This document shows, piece after piece, positions 23,427-38,400 of a stretch of 64,000 bases of DNA. A program made the position numbers and the translations under genes. Origin of the DNA: Glandiceps talaboti. Its lineage: Eukaryota; Hemichordata; Enteropneusta; Spengelidae. Where the stretch lies: contig NC_135569.1 in NCBI RefSeq assembly GCF_964340395.1, forward strand, positions 5,738,540-5,802,539. Direction: 5' to 3'. Every line of letters starts with the position of its first letter. Within the stretch, counting starts at the first letter, position 1. The notes beneath the pieces were generated by a model that had not been told where the DNA came from, made no database searches, and worked only from the letters and a program-made list of their open reading frames with translations.

Positions 23427-26400
23427 CTGTAACAGCAACGACAGAGATTTAGTCAAATCCATTAAAGTGAGAACAAAAAATCAGACTCCTAACTGCTTTA
23501 GCTGATGCCCAGTAAGTCGTGCAAAGTTATTTTCACCACCTCTGCATTGAGTGAATTCTCCAAAGATAAGAGATATAAAATATTTAAATTAGCTATGAAC
23601 TGACCATTGTATACCGGGATAGGGAGTTCTGGGAATGCAAACAATCGAGGTGCTCTATTACCTATGCTGACATCACCAAGAGCATTGGTGTCTGTATCTA
23701 TTGCTCCTACCTGTCAGTCAACTGGTGTCTTACTCAGAAGCAATAGACAAACTGATAGATAAGGGCACTGCTGGCAAAACCATATGAAATTGGACATCTC
23801 AATTGTTTGCATACCCAGAAATCCCTACCCCAGTGTACAAACATGGGGTTTATAGCTAATTTAAATATTATGAGTAGTTGTGGAATGCAGGTGGTGAAAA
23901 TTACCTTTCAAGCCTTACTAGACATCAATCAAAGCAGCTGTAACAAAATTAACTTGTGTATTATACTGAAGAAATTCATCTTATCGGAGATGAGTAAACT
24001 TAGAATTATGATTTTTTTTATCTAGTGTTATCCCAAGGAATTAGCATGACCGGCAGTTAATTTGCATATATATCAGCATCTGATTAGTAATACATTGCAT
24101 ATTAATTTATTACTTAGATGCACATTACAGCGAACTACATGCTTCTAATGTTGTAAATAGTGACATAGAACACATATAACTCCTATTAACGTTCATTTAA
24201 CAACATACCATCATGATATTTCTATGATGGAAGAAAAATAACTACGATCACCTCACAGTTTCAAATTTTGTTTGTCTACACTAAGCTTTGATTTTGTCAG
24301 TGTAACATTACTGGTGATATAAATTTTTGTTTTACTTAAGTTCTGTGTAATGATCTATTCATTGCGTTTTCTTGAATTAGTAAAATGTCATGGTTCTCAC
24401 CATTGCTTGTCCATGCTCTTTGTATGTACTGGTCATATTAGGATGCATGTTGAACTGGTGCTGATGGAGATGTACAAGAGAGCCAAACTCTCTAGGGCAT
24501 GCAGGGCATGTGTAAATATGCTGCTGTATTCCATGTTGTTGCTTTCTATGTTCAGTTAGAGTTCTGGAATCCTTGAAGAGTTGTAGGCACATTTGACAAG
24601 TGTATGACCACTCCTTAGCATGCATAGTCACATGCTCACTAAGATCATTCATTGAGTTAAACAAACCTCCACAAACATTACAAGTTATTAATTTGTCTTT
24701 GGAAGATAAACTTCTAGAGTAAGCCTTGGTTTGCACCAGTGAGTCAGCTGATCTGCCAAGCATGTATTTCTTAAGCAGATGAATGGAGCTTGCTTTATCT
24801 TGGTTATCACATGCGGATGTTTGTGCACTGTTCTTACTCACGCCCATCCCTGCCCTGGCATGCAGCCCCTCCTTAACACCTGATGGATTTGCAGGGGAGG
24901 GACATGACATACCTGTCACTCTTTGCTGTACAATTGGTTGACTAACACCAATAACATATACATTGCCACTGGTTTGCTTTGTCAAGTCTACAGGGTCACC
25001 CTCATTACTAGATTTGATGGCAAGGGAATGCTGCACCCTTCCTTCCTGCGTAACTGCATTTTCTGTCCCTCTTTCTAGTTTCTGGTATTTTGCACTTAGA
25101 TTCATTACCTCCTGGAAATCACTTGCTGCTCTTTTCATTTGACCAGTTGTATACATTGTCTTCACAGGACTCAAGGTAACAGCAGGTGCCTGTTGAGCAG
25201 GTACTTTAGAATTTGAAATAGCTGTAACTGTGCTTGCCAATGAAGGTGTCTGTACAAGATTACTTTGCTGGAGTGTTATGGCATTGCTTGTATTATACAA
25301 TTGAGGAGAAAGAGCCGAGTTAACCATAAAGAGCTGTGCAGGGGTGATGGTATTTCCACCTGAAATATTACGTAGGTTCATAGGTGAAGTAAGTACTGTA
25401 ACATTTGGTCCAGGACCTTGCAGAATAGTTGGACTTCGTTGAGTTACAAGAGTCTGGTTGTTGATCACCTGAGCTGAGGAAATGAGTGGTTGAGCTGTTG
25501 TACTAAATGGTTGAGTAGAGGAACTCAGTGGTTGAGATGAACTACTGAGTGGTAGCCGAACTGGAGTTGCGCTCATTATCATTCTTGGGCCAGTGATCTG
25601 TTGCATTGGCTGACTTTGTGGGATGGGTACTCCTTGCTCTGTCTGTGCTAGAACTGGATGGTTAGCCCTAATATTCTGTATTGCTGCTGCAAGTTTTGCT
25701 CCTGGTAGCTTTCGTACACTTCGTGCTAGCAATTTCTGTCGTACAGTTGGTACCCTTTCATCGAAAGAACTATGAAGAACTGGAGGCTGGTTTGGTCTAG
25801 AAAAAATTGGGCTCTGTTGAACCAGGGGACTACTTTGATTTGTAGCTGTTATTGCTGGGTACACAGGCCTCTGGTGTCTAATTCCAGCTGGACTGATAGG
25901 AACATTTCCTTTCTGTGATGCCAAAGACATTTGCGCTGGGTAGTTTACATGTCTAAGAATGGTGGTAGCATTCACAATATTTCCTGGTTTAGGTATTTGA
26001 CTGTCTGGAACAACATGTTTGATGGTAGTTGTATTCACACGATTAAAACTTGGTGACATAGCCAATGAAGTACTTTTCTGGTTTGGTTGTTGGTAGACTG
26101 GTAGAATTAAACTAGCTTGTTGTATTGATGAAGACGTTGGAATTGTCTGAATTGGAATATTACCACTACTTGTTGTAATGGTTGCTGTTGGAAGCTGTTG
26201 AGTGACGTTTACCAAATGACTATGGCTAACTGCCGGTTGATAAGTTGATAGAGGCATATTGGTTACAGTACTTATACTTGCATTCTGGCTAATGGGTGTT
26301 TGATAATTTGGTAAAAGCGTACTTGTTACATTACTAATATTTGTATTCTGGCTCACTGATGTTTGATGACTTGAGAAAGGTGTATTGGCGATGTTACTTA

Positions 26401-29400
26401 TTGCCTGTGTCCCAACTACCATAACTTGAGGATTGAGCATTGGAATAGGTTGGGATGAAGTTGTGGCAACTGGCTGGATTTGACTAACCATTGGCACTTG
26501 AACTTGTGGCTGTACTGGTGCTTGTTGTATTTGGCTTGTAGGCGGTCGGTAGTTTACAGTGGGTGCAACAACTCTTTGGCTTGATTTTATAGGTGGAGTT
26601 GTCTGAGAGATTTGCCTTGAAGGACCAGGAATGAAGGAAGTTCTTTGTTGTACTTGTGTTACTATATGCTGTTTCTGTTGTTGTTGTTGTGCTTGTTGTT
26701 GTTGTTGCTGTTGTTTATGCTCTTGTTCTTTTTGTTGCACAAGTTGTTTTTGTTGCTGCTGCTGATGTTGTTGTTGTTGTTGCTGCTGCTGGTGTTGTTG
26801 CTGCCGCTGGTGTTGTTGTTGTTGTTGTTGCTGACAATGTTGTTGCCGTTGCTGCTGGTGTTGTTGTTGATGCTGTTGCTGTTGCTGATGTTGTTGTTGT
26901 TTTTGCCGCTGCTGCTGCTGTTGTTGTTGTTGTTGCTGTTTCTGAACAGTTGGAACTTTTAGGGACTGCTGTTTGCTTTTTCTTAACAGAGATGGATTGA
27001 AGTCTTTTGGTCCAACACTCCCTTGCAACGGTGGTCTGAAATGTGGATTCAGTCTTAGTACTTTAAAGTTATCAGGAACTTCACTGACCTTTGGAAGATA
27101 TTTTTTTATAGTTGCACTGTTCATTACTGCCCTCCCACCACCTGGTGTGTGTGGTGTAGACACCTGGTTTCCACTAGGGCTAGCTATGTTTGCTTGGGAT
27201 TGTTGTCCAGAACTGACCATGCCAGGACTTAGCACAGACGTTTTGATAATCGGTGTGTACTTGATTCGTGGGGGGCGATTAACCCTAGTGATATTCCCAT
27301 TAGCATTTGCATTTGCATTGTCTCTACTAAAAGTGTTTTCTGTGTCACTTGATGTTTTCCCTGTGGACTTTTGCCTGACAATGAGGCTTGGCATCATTGT
27401 TCCTTTACAAGATGATATCAAGGCAGACTTTCCTGGTGGAGTTGGTACTTTCAGCTTAACAATTGATGATACTGGAACATCCTTTGGCTGGGAATGTACT
27501 TCACTAGGGCATGGTGTCACTACTCTTTTAGGCAGACCAGGTGTTGGTGCAATCGCATCACCTGTTGTAACACTTGTAGTACTGCTTGCAGTTGTACTAA
27601 ACACTAGTTTACTTCCATTATCGATAGGTAAAGAAGATTTTTCTTCTTCTGTTTGAATCCTTCCATCCATGTACTTGGTCAGATTGTCTGGTATACTGTC
27701 TGACATGGTATGTGGTTCTAAGTACACTTTATCCAAAGGATCATTTTCTTTGCTATCATTACCATCTGTGGTGTCTATTGTCTTTCCATTATTTCCTTTG
27801 TTACTTCTTTTGTCTTTATGAATGTGGCCAATGTGCATCCTCAAGCCTTTACGACTGTTGAATTTCTTTCCACACAATGAACATGCATGGTTTTCTGTTG
27901 GACTGCACTTGGTTTGTACTCGAGGTATTGACTTTTTCCCACAATCCTTCTGACTAGCAATTTCAGTAGGTTTGTGGTTCTTTCCTATCTTATTTTTTCT
28001 TTCTTTATGAATACGGCCAATGTGCATCTTCAAACCTTTATGGCTACTCAGGATTTTTCCACACCAAGGGCACATGTGGTCTTGACCAGGAGGTTTAAGT
28101 GGAAGAAGTGCGTCATCTACGAGTGGCTCTTTTCCTACATGGTTTACAAATCTATTTCCACCTCTCCCTATACCCTTGCCTCTTTTTCTTCCTTTGCCTC
28201 TACCCCATCTTCCTCGTCCCCGTTCAAGTGCCTGTCTAAATTTTGGAGCAAACTTGAGTTTTGTCTTGAAGCTCTTCGACACCCTGCTTCGACCATGATC
28301 ACTTTGAATGTGCCTTTGTAGATCTGTGCCTTGTATGAATGTTATGTTGCATTGATCACATCTATGGGATCTGAAACCAAGATGCAGCTTTTCATGACGT
28401 CGGGTATTAGTAGTGGTTCCAAACTTCTTACCGCAATACTTGCAGCTGTATGGCTTTTCGCCGGTATGAGTTAACACATGCCGTGCTAACCCTTGCTTAC
28501 AAACAAATTGACGACTGCATTTGTCACAATTAAGTAATGAGTCCTTTGGATGTGTTAGCATATGAATCTGGTGTCGCCTTGGAGATTTCAAAAGCTTGCC
28601 ACATACATTACAAGGATACAATGGTTTGTTATCTGCACTTCGTTCTCTGTTTTTGACTTCATCTTTGATGAGGTCAGTCACCTCATCCATCCATTCATCA
28701 TCTTCCCTTTCACTGTGTGCAGCATCACTCCCATCTGTGTCAGTATGGTGTCTGACCTCAAAACCTAACTTCTTATGTAAATGCGACACCAAAGATCTGG
28801 ATTTCTCCTCTTCAATTAAGCCTTCTTTCAGAGTTTCTCTTCGGAGTGTTTCATCACTTTGACTGGTACCCCTTGTTCTAATTCTATCTCTCTGGTGCAC
28901 AACCTTAGGAAGCTTGACTGTTGGTAGAAGTTGTTTGTACTTATCTTCCACGTGATTGATAAAATAGTGCCGCTTTAAGCTCTGGCTATACTCCATGGTA
29001 CGAGGACAGAGTTTGCATTGATACAGTCGTTTTCTTTGTTTGCCTCTGGCTAAATGGTCATTTGTGACTTCAAATTTAAAATCACAAAAATCCCTATAAA
29101 TGACAGGTTTCCCCAATGCATCTAATTGTGGTGGTAGAAAGTTCCTCTGATAATAAAGAATTGGTTTTCCATTTGTCTCCAGTGTAGTTGTTTCATTATC
29201 AGTGATATCCTGGTCCTGTTTCTCATCACTCTCACCTTCTGCATCTGTGTCTTCAAAGTCTGATATTTCCTGCATATCCTCATTAATAATCAATCTCTGT
29301 TCTTCCTGCCCAGACTGTGTATCTGAATCTTTTTCTTGAATTGTTGCATCACTATCTGAATCCATAAATCTTTCTGTATCATCTACATTGCTTTCATCAA

Positions 29401-32400
29401 CAGGTGTAGAGTTGGCTTGCATATCAGCAGTACCAGAATCATGCGAAACATCTGTGTCTTCATTATTACAACATTCAGCTACTTTTGGGTCTTTCATTTT
29501 GTTTCCAATGTCTTGATTATCCTCCGAGTCTACATCACTTCCGCTAATTCTTGCAGCAGCAGCATCACTAGCTTCTATCTCCTTGTCTACACCTGATACA
29601 ATATTTGAGATATCTGCCTGTTTATCTGCACCATCAGTTTTGACATCTCTCACAGGAACATCACCTACTACCCTAGAATCTTCTTTCACTTGCTCATCTT
29701 CTGACATTTCCTGTGAAATTCTAGCACACTTATTTTGAATTTTGACATCATTTTGACCTTTACGTTTAGAACTATCCACATGACTACTACAAGTGCCGGT
29801 TTGTTCTACTCTCTCTTCTTGATCACACTGTGTTAACAATACTTCATCCTGCCCAAGTGTCCGGTTGCTTGTAATCATTTGTTTACTTGTAGAACTCTGA
29901 CGAAGATCCATAACATCAAACACTCTAGACGGTACTTTCGACAGACTAGATGGTAGTTTGTCTCCACTTGTATCTTTCCCAAACTGTTCCACACGTCTTT
30001 TGGCCACATGGTCATTAGTCAAACTGACTGAAAAATCAAGTGGTGCATGGTATGTACCATTGACATTGGAAACCTTAGTCTCATCACATGCTGCATGTTT
30101 GGTAACTATTTGAGCAGCTACAGATACAGCCATAGTGTCAGCTGAATTTTCTGCCCCAGAAGGTATATGGCCCTTTTGATTTGCATTCTTTTCAGATATA
30201 GTACCATTAGCTGCAAGATTGTTGGCAGATTTTGCTGGCAAATAGTCAAGCTCATGTACACTGCCTTTAGTGTCTATTGCAGACTTGTCTCGTTCTTTGG
30301 TTTTATATTCTGTTCTGATATCACCATTTGATATGAATGAAAAATCAATAGGTTCATCAGAAACAATAAGTTTTTCTTGTGTTTTTAAAGAAAAACAATC
30401 AATGATTCGGATACCCATAGTGTTATCACAGTCTGACTGGTTGAAATCTGCACGTCCATAAGTTTTACTTTCAACGTCTCGTTTCTTTGGCATATGATCA
30501 CTAAGTATATTACCATTTACTGAACTGAAAGAAAAGTCTACGGGTAAAGTATTTTTCATTTGATCTGTATCGTGGATGAAGTTTATGTCTTTTTCGTTTT
30601 CATAATGGACATCCTGCATTCTTCCACTTATCATGGTGCCATTAGTAGGCACTGGTACACCACTATTTAACTGCATAGCTCTGCGGGGATGATTTCTGAT
30701 GTTAGATTGTTCAGTTGGTTGAGACAAACTCAAGTCTTCAGGTACTCTCTCTAGAATAGGCATATTGCAATCCCCTTCCTCAATTACTTCTGTAAGAAAA
30801 AGATTTTACATCATTTGATTATTTATTTTGGGATTAAAAACATTTACACTGCAACCTCTATCAAACCAGGTCTCATAATATAAAGTGTAGTTGACTGGGC
30901 AGTCATGGCTTGAATCTTGCCCAACTACAAATGTATGCAAGCCATTCAGAAACAGCAGCAATGAGATATTGCCCAGCAACTTGCAGATCCGAAGTTGGCT
31001 ATTCTAACCATTTGACTATTTATCTTGATTCCATTCAATCAAAATTGTTGAATGACATGACACGTTCAACAACTTACTTCTGACTTTTACTGTAGCTGAT
31101 TTACGTCATACAGGAAACCAAAGTTTGTGTAGAGTCTACATAATATGTTGATGATACAGGAATACACCTTCTCACATCCTTGCAATCTGAGAGCATGGAA
31201 CAAGAAGTGTGGAAATGATTTGGTCCCACCTTCTGAACCAATGCACAAATTTTATTTTGTCAGGATAAAGAAGACATAAGACAAATAATCTCACACACCA
31301 ATACTCTTAAGATAGAACACCTCATACTAGTTAAGGGATATTTGTCTCATACACACATGCAACTTGTATGAGACAAAAATTTCCCAACTTTTTGAGATAT
31401 TCTATCTCAGTTCCTTGTGTGTGTGATACTATTATTCCCTATCAGATTTCAGTGAAAGTAGACTAATACCATACCTGATTCGGTATCATCCTGTTCAGAA
31501 TTCCTGTCAAGTTCAGGTATTCCATCAGTTTCTGTCACTTTGATTTCCTCTGAGTTTGTACTGTCCTTTCTTATTGTCATTCTATATCTCCTGTCCACAA
31601 GTCTATCACCAATGGCAGATGTAATTCTTTTCTCAACTCCATCTTGTGGTTTATCATATCTATTAATAGTAAGTGGATATTTCATGATTTGGTCCAACTT
31701 TTGAAATCCAGTAAGTCCATTTTCATTTACTTGTCTTTGGCCAGAGTTAATAGATCTGGAACGGTTTATAATTTCATTTTGTACATCCGGTGATTTGCTT
31801 TTAAGAGTTTGAAACCCATTTTCATGAAAGCTTTCATACCTTTTCTTCTCACTTCTCTGCATAAAATGCATCTGAATCCCTTGATCATCGAGATTCCTTT
31901 TCTCTCCTATCTCCGGTTCAATCTGTTCTTCCCCCTCCCCCTCCTTGTCCTCTCTCTCATCGTCAATGTCACCTTTCATTTCACCATCTCTCTCAGTGTC
32001 ATAATCTTCATCATCAGCACTATCCTCCTCAAAATCACCATCTATTGCATCATCAAACACACCTCCACGACTCCTGGTTCTCCGTCCAACCCCTTTAGCT
32101 TTCAAATGTTCATCAATTGATAACACTTTCCTAAACTTCTGAGAATTGGTAGTTTGTCTGCCAGCTGACTTTTCTTCATCCACTGATCCCGGATCTGAAA
32201 TTTGTTTTCTATTTTTCTTATATTTCCTTTTCCTCCCCCTTTTCTTTACTTCTTTCACTTCCGATTCCTCTTCGACTGCAGCATTATTTGTCTTGTTATA
32301 CGTTTCTTCAGATGGTAAAGGTATATTATACCAGCACAACAATTCTTCACCAGCATTCACATCCTGGAAGATAACAAAAAAAAAAGTCACCTATGGCTTT

Positions 32401-35400
32401 GAGACAGTTCTTTCACTGAAATTCTTTTATAAGCCAGTTATTCTTAATTCATTATTTACAAAATGGCATATTTATCTTTGAAAACTGAATGCAAGTGATC
32501 TTTCATGGCGAGTTTCTCCCACTTATTATACATCCATAGAGATATTTTATCAGTTACCACTAAAGGTTGGTCATTTATCGATATTTATAAACTTAAGATA
32601 TGGAAATTATTACCACATTTTCTCATGCAGTTTGTAACAATAATTATCCATTTGTGTGTACATAAAGTTGTTGTTGAAGACATAATTGGCAGACAATGTG
32701 CTGTCTAAGTTTGTTTGTGCCAATATGACAAACTATGACAGTTCCTTTTGACGTGTGAGTGCCAGCGAGTTGTACTCAGGGTATTTGTTTCCATTGTTTC
32801 CAATGGCCATACTTTCATATTTAAAATGAGTGAAAGCGCAGCAGAAAATACTGCAATTACCATGTCACATGATGTGTATCATCCACACCAGTTCTGACAT
32901 GCCATGGGGGTTCTTTTATTTCTACATACATTGTATGTTTATCCAAAACTACGAATTTCATTAAAGAAATGTGAGTGCTCAAAGTGCCCATATGGATAAA
33001 TATTGCGTATTTATTTTGGATTTTTCATTCATAAAACAATTTTATCATGGCTTCCAACTTGAAACTATCAATGTGAAACAACACATGCCAAGTCCTTCTT
33101 TGTAATTCAATAAATTGCAAAAGATTAATAAAATGCGTCAAATGTTTTGTTAGTGCACATACAATAACAAACATTTTTACACTTTTTTTTAGCTTTTTAC
33201 AATGTATTGAGTTACAGACACAGACTTGGTCTATGTTGTTTCACATTGATTTGTCAAGTAGGAAGCCATGATAAAATTGATTTATAAATTAAAAATCCAA
33301 AATAAATACCCCGATCCTCATCATCCATATGGCCTCTTTAAGCATATTTTGATTTACATGGGAAGACCATGTGGTCATTGGTGCATAAGTATGTCTTATA
33401 GTCCACTAAAAAGTGCACCAATACACAGAATCACTTGTACATGTTTGATAATGTAGTACTGCTAGTCCTCACCATCAGCAGAAATGAACAGCGCCCTCTC
33501 AAGGTGACTCAAATGGACTATTAGGACTTGAAAGAAAAAGATTTTGATGTCTGATGTGAAATTGACAGGATATATTTCTTAAAATGTAAGGTGCTCAAGG
33601 GCAAATTGATGACATGTCCTTCAATCAGTTATTTACATTTCACCTTACCAGTATATTTTAGCTGAAGTAATACTATGGAAACGGTTAAGGTAACATGCTA
33701 TCATAGTTGCTAAAAATCTGCCAAATTTAATCTTTTTTTCCATTTGAGCAAAATTTTGGGATTGCACTATAAATATCCTGCAGATTCCTTGAACAGAAAA
33801 CTGGAAATGTCACTCAAAGTTCCCAACTTATGCAGCCAAACAAAAACACTGGTAGGGAATACCAGCCTACATACTAGTGACTTTGGGACACTGGGACAAT
33901 GCAGAGGAACTCTGGTTAAACGAATGTAGAACTCTTTCCTGATTTTACACATATAGTCTATCCTAAATAGGAACCCTAGAGAACACCACCACGGTTTTAC
34001 TAAGTACTCACTAAGTCAAACCACAAATATGATGAACCAAATCTGAATAAACATGAATAGTTCTCCCTAACTCACCTTGATGGTCTTGTAGTAAATTTCC
34101 TTCTGGTGTTGCATAGCAACCATATTTTGCTCCTCATAGTAACGAGCACATTTGATGTATCTCATCCAGTTGGATTTGTTTGGATTGGCAGCATCGATAC
34201 AGAATAATCGTCTCCCTGTGGGACCTTTGATCTTAAAACAAAGCAGATAAGAAATTACATTTTAGACATTTGTATGAATAGGATTTCTAAACGTGAATCT
34301 AAACTGTTATGAACAAAAATACATACATACATACATACATCCATCCATACATACATACACACACACACACTAACAAACATACATACATACATACATACAT
34401 ACATACATACATACATACATACATACACACACACACACTAACATACATACATACATACATACATACATACATACATACATCCATCTATCCATACATACAC
34501 ACACACACACACTAACATACATACATACATACATACATACATACATACATACATACATACATACATACATAACACTAACATCTAGAACAAGAACCTTACA
34601 GACTGTGACATGCCCCAGTTGTTATGTATTCTTAATACATTGTACATGTGTACTTAGTTACCAAAGTATTTAAACTATATACACTCTGCTTACACTTAAT
34701 CTAATTTACTCACTCATATATAAGTTTATAGGCAACATACAATTCACATTGACAACATAAACAGTGTATTCTGTAGTGATGCAATCAATTTTCAGCTGTC
34801 AATATTTTTGTCTGAGGCAATTAGGTTTGATTTATGACAGTTTTTTTTCAATATGTTTTAGGCGTATAAATATATATATACTATTTTTCACATTCTTTAT
34901 TGTCTGCAAGTTTATTTCTTCAAAATTTGGACTATTTTAATATGTAATGGGGATTTATATAGTTTTAGGAATATTTAAATTTGCAATTATAATACGTTAA
35001 ATTTCGAATTATTAATTATTATTAAGAATTATCTGAAACCTATTTAGATGAAATAAATTAAAATTTATGTGGAGTCATGATGGTGAATGGTTACAGTGGT
35101 AAGCTTGGAACTTGTAAGTTACAGGTTCGAGTACCATCAGTGATGTTAGTTTCTGAATGGCAAATTTCTTGGGCAAGATTTGAACCACACTTGTGGCTAC
35201 CAGCTAGCTCAGTAATAACACTGGGTAGGTACTAATACCTCAACAGTATGTGTTAGCTACTTACTGGAAAGGTTTAAGTCTGCACCAGCACTTACACTGT
35301 GCTGGTGACAGTGCTTTACACCGAGATGGGCCTAACATTATACTAGCACATGTTGACACTGTGCTGGCTCAGTGCTTTACATCGGGATTTGACTAACATT

Positions 35401-38400
35401 ACACCAGCACATGTTAGTGAGTCAAGGGGTTAATGCCTGCACCAGCCCTGTCATGTTAACACAAGGCTAATATATTATTTGGCTTGTACATGTAAATTTG
35501 AATGGGATGTGTTACATTAGTAAACCACATCATAATGATACTGTATAGGAACTAGACTAGCATGAGATGTACTGAAGACCATGGTAATATTACCAGTGAT
35601 ATATTATAATAACCAGTATCATTATCTCAAAATTACTTTTATTCTGGGTTTTAATTCTGAATGATGCAGTTAACATAGCAAATAAGAATTAAGTTACCAG
35701 GGTGCCAGAACCTAAGCAAATGCACCAGGACTACACTGATAATATAGTCTACAATGTAGATCTACCCATCACCCATCATCTCTTAAGGGGTGGCTCACTT
35801 GATGAGGTATTTTTAAATCACGCAAGAGCTGTCACATGACATGATGGCATTCCCGCCATTACCACATTGCAGCGTGTAGCAAGCTAGGCAGCGCAGACTG
35901 CCAGCCGTACACAATTTTTTTTTTTTTTTTTTTCTCTTAAAGCCATCTAGCTCAAGGAGATATAATGAACCCGAGTTGTTTGTGCAAATTAGTAATGATA
36001 TGTGTAAAAACAATATATAAGTAGCATTTGCATGTGAAAAACCCAGATATAGGGAATGTTTATATTTTGGTGATTACTTGCCAGTGAGTCATCACAAGTT
36101 CTCCACCTCCAAACATACAGTCAGTCATATGCAAAAATGGTCCCAGGCACCGCCAGTTGCGTGTTTTAACAGTTGTACAAGTATAATTAATTTATTAACC
36201 CTTTCATGACTAGAGACGAGTTTTAAATAATATGGGGACCCAATTTATATGAATATTTTCATAATTACAATAATATTACTTTATTAGGATGTAACATGTC
36301 TTTAATTCCAGTCTAAAATGAAGTTAATATATGCCAAAAACTTACATAAAACAAGAATTTTGTCCAAACAATTTTGGCGGGAATGTTTTCAGTATTGAAG
36401 GGGTTAATTCAATAGTACAGCATTTTAAATGTATCCATACCTCCCATGAGTAGTAAGGGTCACAGTTATCACTGATTTTCTTCTTTTCTCCTTCATAAGG
36501 TCCAAAGGTTGTATCTTCCTTGATAAATTCTTTAGACCAAGCACCTGTTAGTTGAATCAAAACAGATAGACAAGTTGTATCATTAATCAACAATCTGATA
36601 AACCAGTGACTAACACTACACATGCTGATCTGATGATGACCTATGAACAAGGTTAAAGGAAGTCAAACTATTTTAGTAACTTGCTGAGTTCACTTGTGAT
36701 TTGATGGATGAATTTTCTCTTTTCGTTTTTATTACTTCACACTAAATACTGAGCATAGTTTTATAAATCTAAAAATAAAATTGGACCTACATTGTAGTTT
36801 GAAATTGTAAATATTATGTATGTCCGTCATACATGTAGATCAGTATCAACTGTACAATCAAATATACAAGGGTCATCGTCGTGCATGTACATATTTGTAC
36901 CAACTGCATTAAATCAAATACTGAGTTCCTGTACACCGACTGACAAGGGTTATCACCACATATGTATCAACTGTATAATCAAGTACTGAATTTCTTGTAA
37001 ACATACAGGCAATGGTTACCATCAAACTTTAACCTTAGATGTTATTCACGCTGTAAAATTGTAATATTCATGTGAAAGAGGAAGTTTGAGAGATCAAATT
37101 GAAATGGACTTGAGGATGTAATTATCAGTTATTATTTTTAATGGGCATTTATTAGCAAATAAATTTGGTAGTAAATCAAAAACAAACAGGAAATGCACAT
37201 ATAAGTGAAATATGAAACTCATGGATAAGATATGACTGGTACTACAAAAATTACAATCTCCGATCCTTTTCCTTCACAACTCTAATTTTGTAGACTGACT
37301 TCCTGTTAATACAATAGGGAACTTGCAATCCAGACTGAGCATGCTCAGAAGCAAAGGACTATGGGATTATCTGTGGTTATCGTAATACCTAATCTGGAGC
37401 TACCAATAATAAAAAGCCTCCCACAATGGTCAGGGTAAATATGAATTGACTATTGGTGGTTGCAAACAATGTAACAATATTGTTTATGATACTGATTGAT
37501 TTTAATATTTATTATTGCATTTCCCATGATGCAACTTTCAACATGGTGGGTTTGCAAGTTCCCTATTAACCAATCACATACATGTATGTGCACATTGTTG
37601 TAATCTACATGTAACTGTGTTGTACCAGAAAAGAAATCCTGTGTTTTCTGTTTGAAAGCATACAACTTAGTTTGCATGTGGTATAAATAGATATTAGTCC
37701 CAAAATTTTCTTTGTTCAGTCAAGGAAAATACAAGTGACCTAAGGGGCCTTGTCACTATGAGTAGCTAGACGAGTACTGACAAAACCTTTAGATCATGAA
37801 TATTTCTCATTGAATGAAGAAAAATAGTTGGAAATAATATAATTATACCTCGTCAAGCATAATTCCTGAACAATTGGGAAAATAGTGGTGATTTTAACTT
37901 CGACTTAGATTTCGAGCACCACAGTACTATGGCTAAAATGATGTAGGCATTTTAGCTGTAATGTCCCATGAATGAAACACCAAACCTACATCATTTTAGC
38001 TGTAATGTCCCATGAGTGAAACACCATGCAACTCTACATCATTTTAGCTGTAATGGCATTAAGTTGAGAGTTGTCAAAGTAGAACAACAAGGGTATAAAA
38101 AAAAAAACATTTTTGTTCCGAGAACTGGCTTGTGTGTTGAATAATGATGTTAATAATACAGGTAGTTTTCAGTACTGCTTGTTAAACGTAATTAATTTAT
38201 TCAATGATGCATGACACTCAGCTTTTTAAATATTTAGCATTAATTGTTACAATACGGTGTCACCCAAGGGTCATCATCATTTTGATGAGATTCTATTGAT
38301 TATCATCAGTGAAGCATGACAATACAAGTAACATGTACACATGTTGCAAATTAAAATTGCTGAAAATGGCTTGTCTGCTATTATCTGATATCGAGCCTTG

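Noticed and set aside
26645-27656. Plus-strand frames rich in Leu/Val opposite the PRDM2 exon
   Set aside because: Antisense shadows of the polyQ tract and adjacent coding sequence.
35066-35140. Possible tRNA gene
   Set aside because: A and B boxes are present but no acceptor stem or full cloverleaf; the sequence recurs as a SINE at 50511.
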